Part shown: positions 52,065 to 56,650 of the stretch, one piece after another | Numbering within the stretch: position 1 is the first letter of the stretch | Layout of the letters: every line of letters begins with the position of its first letter | Origin: Lentimicrobiaceae bacterium | GTDB taxonomy: Bacteria > Bacteroidota > Bacteroidia > Bacteroidales > F082 | NCBI GenBank assembly: GCA_015061315.1 | Contig: SUWV01000017.1 | Span: 1 to 56,650 of the forward strand | DNA: 56,650 nt | Direction of reading: 5' to 3' | The notes under the pieces: model-generated | The model's input: the letters and a program-made list of their open reading frames with translations, nothing else | Database searches by the model: none | What the model was told of the DNA's origin: nothing | Made by a program: the position numbers and the translations under genes

Positions 52065-53267
52065 ATGAAAAAAGTGTCATTACAATATCAGTATGATTAT
52101 GCTGCTGAAATTATTAAAACTGCTATACTTCAAAGTCAGTATGAGGCAGCTAAGGACATTAATCGTATTCAGCTAGGTTTATATTTCGGAATAGGAAAGT
52201 TTCTTTCAGAAAAAACTCGTAAAGCACAATGGGGAACAAATGCCTTGCAATCTATAAGCGACAAGTTGAAATCTGATCTGCCAGGATTAAGAGGATTCTC
52301 GGCGACTAATCTTAAAAAGATGAGGACTTTCTACAATAATTGGAAATCAATTGATTGCAATTCGCCCGTTGCAACGGGCGAATTTAATGATACTAAAAGT
52401 GGTAATCAGGCCGTGGATTCAAATTCGTCAGTTGCAACTGACGAATTTAATGATGAGCAAAATGAATGCAATCCAATAATAAGTATTGATAATTATACTA
52501 TAAAAATTGATGATATCGGTTCGTTCCCAATAGAAGACTTTTTTAAAATACCGTTTTCTCATCATATGCTTGTTGTTGAAAAAGTTAAAGAAATAGAAGC
52601 ACGTTATTATTACATTAATCGTACTGCAGAAGAACATCTTTCTGTTGAGCAATTGAAAAAAATAATAAAGAATAATGACTTTGAAAATAGAGCGTCAATG
52701 CCAAATAATTTTCCAAAAACTATTTCAAATTCTTCTTTGGCAAGAAAAGCTGTTATGATGTTTAAAGATGAATATCTTCTTGATTTTATCAATGTTGAGG
52801 AAATAGGTGAACGTGATAAAAATGATATTGATGAAAGGGTTGTTGAAAAGCAGATTATAGAAAATGTCAAGAAGTTTATAATGACATTTGGTAAGGACTT
52901 TGCCTTTCTTGGAAATCAATATCATCTTGAAGTTTACGGTGAGAATTTCTTCCCAGATTTGTTGTTCTTCAATAGAAGTCTGAATGCTTTGGTTGTCTTT
53001 GAATTAAAGACTGGTGATTTTAAATCAATATATCTTGCACAACTGATGACTTATCTCAGAATTTTAGATGATAAAGTCCGTAAACCTCATGAGAATCCTT
53101 CGATTGGAATTGTGCTTTGCAGAAACGCCAATAAGGATTTCGTGAAATATGTCATTCAGGATTACGACAAACCAATGGGAGTAGCTACTTTTAATACTTC
53201 ATCGGAGATGCCAGAAGAATTCCGTAATGCTCTACCTGATATTGAAGAATTGAAAAAGCTGTTGTGA
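52065..53267 (+). CDS. DUF1016 (YhcG-type) PDDEXK nuclease-domain protein
   Basis: A 400-residue protein. Residues 1-95 form the DUF1016 N-terminal domain (QLGLYFGIGKFLSEKTRKAQ, WGTNALQSISDKL, LRGFSATNLKKMRTFY). The C-terminal part (about 215-390) is the PDDEXK fold: NFFPDLLFFNRSLNALVVFELKTGDF supplies Asp and the E-x-K pair, followed by DDKVRKPHENPSIGIVLC. Between the domains, residues about 98-130 contain two copies of NS(P/S)VAT(G/D)EFND, encoded by palindromic DNA. The family occurs in restriction-like and defence contexts and is thought to act on nucleic acids; its target here is unknown. Confidence 0.9.
   Translation: MKKVSLQYQYDYAAEIIKTAILQSQYEAAKDINRIQLGLYFGIGKFLSEKTRKAQWGTNALQSISDKLKSDLPGLRGFSATNLKKMRTFYNNWKSIDCNSPVATGEFNDTKSGNQAVDSNSSVATDEFNDEQNECNPIISIDNYTIKIDDIGSFPIEDFFKIPFSHHMLVVEKVKEIEARYYYINRTAEEHLSVEQLKKIIKNNDFENRASMPNNFPKTISNSSLARKAVMMFKDEYLLDFINVEEIGERDKNDIDERVVEKQIIENVKKFIMTFGKDFAFLGNQYHLEVYGENFFPDLLFFNRSLNALVVFELKTGDFKSIYLAQLMTYLRILDDKVRKPHENPSIGIVLCRNANKDFVKYVIQDYDKPMGVATFNTSSEMPEEFRNALPDIEELKKLL
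52359..52384. repeat. 26-bp perfect palindrome inside the DUF1016 gene
   Basis: Arms AATTCGCCCGTTG and CAACGGGCGAATT meet at the centre without a loop. It encodes NSPVATGEF in frame. The following bases TTAATGAT are shared with the second copy. Confidence 0.9.
52421..52448. repeat. 28-bp perfect palindrome inside the DUF1016 gene
   Basis: Arms AAATTCGTCAGTTG and CAACTGACGAATTT. The centre GTTGCAAC is exactly 63 nt (21 codons) from that of the first copy. Arm bases differ between the copies at two positions, with matching changes on both sides. Confidence 0.9.
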
Positions 53268-53302
53268 TTAAAAAAGTTAGTAAGATTTATATATTTAAAA
53301 GT

Positions 53303-53333
53303 TTTGACGAATTAAAATATTTTCATACTTTTG
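53303..53333 (+). promoter_or_regulatory. promoter of the FN3-like lipoprotein gene
   Basis: TTTG (53303-53306), a 19-nt spacer, TACTTTTG (53326-53333). The GTG start follows 44 nt downstream. Confidence 0.65.
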
Positions 53334-53377
53334 CGAGACAATAAAACAAAGTAATAATAAATAATGTCTATTATAAT

Positions 53378-54631
53378 GTGAAAACGAAACTCTTTTTATT
53401 TTTTGTAATATTATGTACATTATTCGTGTCATGCAAACCAGAATTGGAGAAACCAACAATTGTTACCAAGTTTGCTGATAATATAACCAATAATTCCGTT
53501 ACATGTGGCGGAGAAATTATTTCTGACGGTGGAGCAGATGTTACATCAAGAGGATTTTGTTTGAATATATCCGAAAATCCTACTTTTTCAAATGGATTTA
53601 CTGTTGGTTGTGGGACAGGTTTGGGAAATTATGAATATGAATTTACAGATCTAAGAGAAAATACTCGATATTATGTTAGAGCTTATGCTGCAAATAGTGA
53701 AGGTATAAGTTATGGCAATGAATTAAGTTTTTTGACAGATATAAATGTGATTTTACCAATAGTAACAACATTGCAGGTTACTGAAATAACACCATTTACT
53801 GCAAATTGTGGTGGTGAGATAAGTATAGAAGAAAATAGTGAGATTATTTCACGTGGAGTATGCTGGAGTACAAATCCAGAACCGACCATAAATGATAATA
53901 GAACATTTGATGGAAATGGCAACGGTCGATTTGTAAGTGAATTGACAGATTTAGAAGAAAATACTGATTATTATGTACGTGCTTATGCTATCAGTAAAAG
54001 TAGATTAAATGATAATTCTGATACTTTGGTGTCTACTATTTATGGTGAAGTAATGAATTTTAAGACACAAATTTTAAGTATTGATTATGCTGTTCCAAAC
54101 GAGATATATGAATTAGTATCATTGTATTTCCCGATATATGATGGAGTTAATCCTCCTAATATTGAAGGTGAGTATGTATCTTCCCCTCATGTACTTATAT
54201 ATGAATCATACGCAGAAAATCCTGAAACAATACAATATCACAGCGACCGTTATTTAGGATTCCAATACACAAACAATCAAATGAATTTCTACGGAAAACA
54301 ATCAGATTTAGAAGAGATTCGATATGGAGTGAAAATCACTGGCGAGGACGACCATTTCACTTGTTATTATATAGATGATGGCTATCCTGGCGGTTATTAT
54401 GCGCAGCAATCTTTCATCTTCAGTGGCAAGAAAACCAACGAAGGTCTTGAAGATTTCCACGGAGCCGTAATCTTACTTGAAACAAGCGGCAATCCAGAAT
54501 TGTTTGACAAACATTCGTTCCGCGTATTTAAAGACGAAGACGGCTTAGCTGAAAACAACAATTGGATGTTAATACGAAGTGATATCAATCGACATAGTGA
54601 TGATGATTTATTCAGAATGTGGTTGAAATAG
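53378..54631 (+). CDS. lipoprotein with two fibronectin-like repeats
   Basis: The start is GTG at 53378; no ATG gives the signal peptide MKTKLFLFFVILCTLFVSC, with Cys19 as lipidation site (417 residues). Two FN3-like repeats of about 95 residues follow (NSVTCGGEIISDGGADVTSRG to TRYYVRAYAANSEG, and FTANCGGEIS, EIISRGVCWSTNPEP, DYYVRAYAIS). This is a common surface-lipoprotein architecture in Bacteroidetes. The remaining 190 residues (SPHVLIYESYAENPETIQYH and the GGYYAQQSFIFSG stretch) are a domain I do not recognise. Single gene with promoter and terminator; probably surface exposed. Confidence 0.82.
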   Translation: MKTKLFLFFVILCTLFVSCKPELEKPTIVTKFADNITNNSVTCGGEIISDGGADVTSRGFCLNISENPTFSNGFTVGCGTGLGNYEYEFTDLRENTRYYVRAYAANSEGISYGNELSFLTDINVILPIVTTLQVTEITPFTANCGGEISIEENSEIISRGVCWSTNPEPTINDNRTFDGNGNGRFVSELTDLEENTDYYVRAYAISKSRLNDNSDTLVSTIYGEVMNFKTQILSIDYAVPNEIYELVSLYFPIYDGVNPPNIEGEYVSSPHVLIYESYAENPETIQYHSDRYLGFQYTNNQMNFYGKQSDLEEIRYGVKITGEDDHFTCYYIDDGYPGGYYAQQSFIFSGKKTNEGLEDFHGAVILLETSGNPELFDKHSFRVFKDEDGLAENNNWMLIRSDINRHSDDDLFRMWLK

Positions 54632-54655
54632 TTTCATCATTGTTAATTACATATC

Positions 54656-54704
54656 CCCCTGCGGCATCATCATCAACCCCGAATTTGCCGCAGGGGATTT
54701 TTTG
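54656..54704 (+). terminator. terminator of the FN3-like lipoprotein gene
   Basis: CCCCTGCGGCA (54656-54666) pairs with TGCCGCAGGGG (54686-54696), followed by ATTTTTTG. Confidence 0.9.
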
Positions 54705-54785
54705 TTTGATTAAAAGAATAGTAATGTTGCCAAAAACCATTGAACGAAGAATCTAAGGTTTTATATTGAAATGTCATAATTTAAA

Positions 54786-54860
54786 GTTCCGTAGGAACGA
54801 CAGAATAGAGTCAGGCGGTGAAGCACGAACTGCGTAACCCCTCGCTTCACCACCTGCCTG
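54786..54860. repeat. REP-like element with two hairpins
   Basis: GTTCC-GTA-GGAAC (54786-54798) is followed by a larger hairpin whose arms CAGGCGGTGAAGC (54812-54824) and GCTTCACCACCTGCCTG (54844-54860) pair with a bulge. It resembles dispersed palindromic repeats and the small hairpin at 637-649. Confidence 0.5.
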
Positions 54861-54898
54861 TAATCTTCAGCTCTTACAGGGCTTAAACCATGTATGAT

Positions 54899-54937
54899 AA
54901 AAATCACTTTGACGAAAACTTTTCATCAAAGTGATTT
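54899..54937 (-). terminator. 12-bp perfect hairpin, possible terminator
   Basis: AAATCACTTTGA (54901-54912) with TCAAAGTGATTT (54926-54937). On the minus strand the stem ends in a T-run (GATTTTTATC). It may be a second terminator for the membrane protein operon. Confidence 0.5.
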
Positions 54938-55020
54938 CATTTAATTGATAGGCATTATTTCACAAAGGTTTTACCAACTATTTTTGGCAATTATATTAAA
55001 AACAGATGACTCCTAAAATA

Positions 55021-55065
55021 AATAACGCCTCCCATAAGCTGTCTATCGACTCGCATGGGAGGCTT
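55021..55065 (-). terminator. terminator of the membrane protein gene
   Basis: GCCTCCCAT (55027-55035) pairs with ATGGGAGGC (55055-55063). On the minus strand it is followed by GTTATTTATTTT. It lies 32 nt after the stop codon. Confidence 0.7.
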
Positions 55066-55096
55066 ATTACCTTTGCGACTTTATGTCTTTACACCT

Positions 55097-55783
55097 TTAC
55101 TTCTTAATGCTCAATATCAATCCTAAAACTACTCCCAAGAATGCTGCGAACAACACTTGATAATTTCCTGGCAATAGGAATGTGATTGTATGAGCTGGAT
55201 ACCAGAACAATGGTATGGTCTTCTTAAAAACAAAGCCATATTGTAAGTCCCAGTTGATTTTATGTGCTATAGTTTCTTGTATCTTCAACTTATTACAGAA
55301 GAATCCTTTTAATGTTCCGCCTGTCTCAGCGATATGGATGTCTGTCACCTTATGGAATGTCATGAAGACAGGTGCGAAGATGGTGTTCATCAAAACGCTG
55401 ACTAACAAGGCTACGAAGACTTTGCCTCCGCTGAAGTCGCCTCTGAACCATGCGCCTGCTTCCGAGACGCCGAAGCCTTTTTCTAACAATGCTACTGTTC
55501 CGGTTTTGAATATCGTCATGGCTGATGCTATGATGACGCCGAGGAATCCCCATACCAACATTTTAGGCAAGAGACCGAAGCCTTTTTCTATGTAACAGCC
55601 TTTGCGTATTCTCAAAGCCAACATCTCACCGAATGTTCCTAAGATGGCGAACTTGAAGAAACTCATTATCATGCCGTGCTCGGCAGTCATCGCGTTGAAC
55701 CAATCCATCGCTCCTGGAACGAAGGCGAAAGTCCCGATGACTGCCAAGACTGCTAATGTGGTAATTATATCACCTTTTTTCAT
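55097..55783 (-). CDS. multi-pass membrane protein of unknown function
   Basis: A 228-residue integral membrane protein with about five to six hydrophobic segments: IITTLAVLAVIGTFAFVPG, FFKFAILGTFGEMLAL, MLVWGFLGVIIASAMTIF, VFVALLVSVLMNTIFAPVF and the C-terminal LFAAFLGVVLGLIL. A loop carries FKKTIPLFWYPAHTITFLLPG, which resembles the end of Mpv17/PMP22-type proteins only weakly. The stop of the acyl-CoA synthetase lies 6 nt upstream of its start, so they form an operon. A role linked to that enzyme is inference. Confidence 0.65.
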   Translation of the reverse strand: MKKGDIITTLAVLAVIGTFAFVPGAMDWFNAMTAEHGMIMSFFKFAILGTFGEMLALRIRKGCYIEKGFGLLPKMLVWGFLGVIIASAMTIFKTGTVALLEKGFGVSEAGAWFRGDFSGGKVFVALLVSVLMNTIFAPVFMTFHKVTDIHIAETGGTLKGFFCNKLKIQETIAHKINWDLQYGFVFKKTIPLFWYPAHTITFLLPGNYQVLFAAFLGVVLGLILSIKK

Positions 55784-55789
55784 CGTGTC

Positions 55790-56650
55790 TTATTTTTCAA
55801 TTCTGATTCTTGCGTCAACAGCGACGACGTTCTTTGGATTGCCGAGCAATGGGTTCAAGTCCATTTCTGCAATCTCAGGAGCTGCCATCACCAATGCGCT
55901 CACTCTTGCAACTTGTTCTGCATAAATGTCAACATTGACTGGTTGCTGACCTCTCACGCCTTCCAAAATCTTGTAGCCGCGTAACTTGCCGAGCATGTCT
56001 TTTGCCTCGCATGCTGTGATAGGTGCGATGGCGTTTTGTACGTCTTTCAAGACTTCGATGAAGATACCGCCGAGACCGAAGAATACCTGATGACCGAATT
56101 TCTCGTCACGGATTGCTCCGATATAAACCTCTGTACCGTCGAGCATTGGGTACATTTCAACAGCGTAAGTCTCTGGGATAGCCATCAAACGGTCGAATTC
56201 TCTATCGACAGTCTCAATGTCGCGGACGTTCAAAGTAACGCCACCAACATCTGACTTATGGATAGGTCCGACGACTTTCATAACGAGAGGATAACCTACT
56301 TCGTTAGCGAAGTCTAAAGCTTGTTGTTTTTGATCGACGACGCGGATTTGTTTTTGAGCGATGCCAGCAGCGTCTAACATTTCATAAATCTCATCTGGTC
56401 CGATGTAGCCGTTTTCGCAGTTGTCGACGACCTTACGGATTCTTGCTACGTCTATCTTTGGAAGCTCAACATTTTCTGGTTGTGGTTTCGGTGTGTTATA
56501 AATCTTGCATAATGCGTTACCGAAGATACATTCTTCAGGGAAGTTGATTCTACCTTTATTATTAATGAAATCGTTGATTTCGTCTTTTACGTTTATGATT
56601 GAAGGGAGGATAGGGAAGATAGGCTTTTTGCAAGTCTTCATCTTTTCGTT
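55790..56650 (-). CDS. acyl-CoA synthetase (ADP-forming), C-terminal part, runs off the window
   Basis: The frame is open to the window edge (NEKM... before the internal Met at 56641), so this is a partial gene. The visible 286 residues are the end of the CoA-ligase domain (KKPIFPILPSI, GRINFPEEC) and the ATP-grasp beta part: YPLVMKVVGPIHKSDVGGV, GTEVYIGAIRD, FGLGGIFIEVLKD and the closing MDLNPLLGNP. These enzymes make ATP from acyl-CoA with release of acetate or other acids, typical of fermentative anaerobes. The catalytic phospho-His domain lies outside the window. Confidence 0.9.
   Translation of the reverse strand, partial: NEKMKTCKKPIFPILPSIINVKDEINDFINNKGRINFPEECIFGNALCKIYNTPKPQPENVELPKIDVARIRKVVDNCENGYIGPDEIYEMLDAAGIAQKQIRVVDQKQQALDFANEVGYPLVMKVVGPIHKSDVGGVTLNVRDIETVDREFDRLMAIPETYAVEMYPMLDGTEVYIGAIRDEKFGHQVFFGLGGIFIEVLKDVQNAIAPITACEAKDMLGKLRGYKILEGVRGQQPVNVDIYAEQVARVSALVMAAPEIAEMDLNPLLGNPKNVVAVDARIRIEK

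Larger units (their letters stand above)
54632..55096. other. 465-nt intergenic stretch with several hairpins
   Basis: No gene is seen. It holds the lipoprotein terminator, a REP-like element (54786-54860), a 12-bp perfect hairpin (54901-54937) and the terminator of the minus-strand membrane protein gene. Confidence 0.65.

Noticed and set aside
1..56650. CRISPR array
   Set aside because: No regularly spaced direct repeats with unique spacers were found; tandem repeats seen are short and contiguous.

Overview
The window looks like one contig of a low-GC member of the Bacteroidales. The evidence is the TAnnTTTG (-7) promoter boxes before many genes, the near absence of Shine-Dalgarno sequences, lipoproteins and proteins with type IX secretion (T9SS) C-terminal sorting domains, a Bacteroidetes-type omega subunit, and the gene order tuf-tRNA-secE-nusG-rplKAJL-rpoBC and bamD-rpoZ-coaBC-DUF4835-recN. 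I cannot name a genus from sequence alone.

Layout. 1-5000 is an accessory patch: a RelB/YafQ-like toxin-antitoxin pair whose toxin has an in-frame stop, an M23 peptidase, a lipoprotein, three tandem paralogues of a small secreted protein (one frameshifted), three hairpin elements with shared ends, and a DUF4160/DUF2442-HTH pair. 5000-9750 holds two tRNA-Val genes, a dipeptidyl peptidase IV, rpsU, a XerC/D-type recombinase, hpf and a tRNA-Thr/Tyr/Gly/Thr cluster. 9791-22818 is the core translation/transcription block, from tuf through tRNA-Trp, secE, nusG, rplK, rplA, rplJ, rplL, rpoB and rpoC to a DUF3467 gene. pyrI and pyrB follow on the minus strand, behind a leader that looks like a transcription attenuator.

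24556-35122 is a second accessory block, one apparent operon: lipoprotein, T9SS protein, YadA-head/fibre-like protein, a tiny T9SS protein, and a 2115-residue SpvB/FG-GAP/RHS protein with an unrecognised C-terminal domain. 35178-51278 is mostly housekeeping: argS, rsmE, a DUF4159 gene, an S-type sulfatase with its radical-SAM maturase, a NifX-like protein, S4 and metallo-beta-lactamase-fold genes, dapA, an M14 carboxypeptidase, and the bamD to recN operon.

51279-54704 is again accessory. It has a strongly structured RNA of about 220 nt, a gene remnant, a DUF1016 (PDDEXK) gene interrupted in frame by two perfect palindromes, and a lipoprotein with two FN3-like repeats. The window ends in a minus-strand pair: a membrane protein and an ADP-forming acyl-CoA synthetase that runs off the edge.

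The observations I rate highest are the structured RNA at 51541-51770, the RHS/T9SS operon with its unusual leader, the palindromic insertions in the DUF1016 gene, the pyrBI attenuator, and a group of tRNA anomalies that would all be repaired by C-to-U changes. All functional statements rest on reading the sequence and on family knowledge; no searches or folding programs were run.
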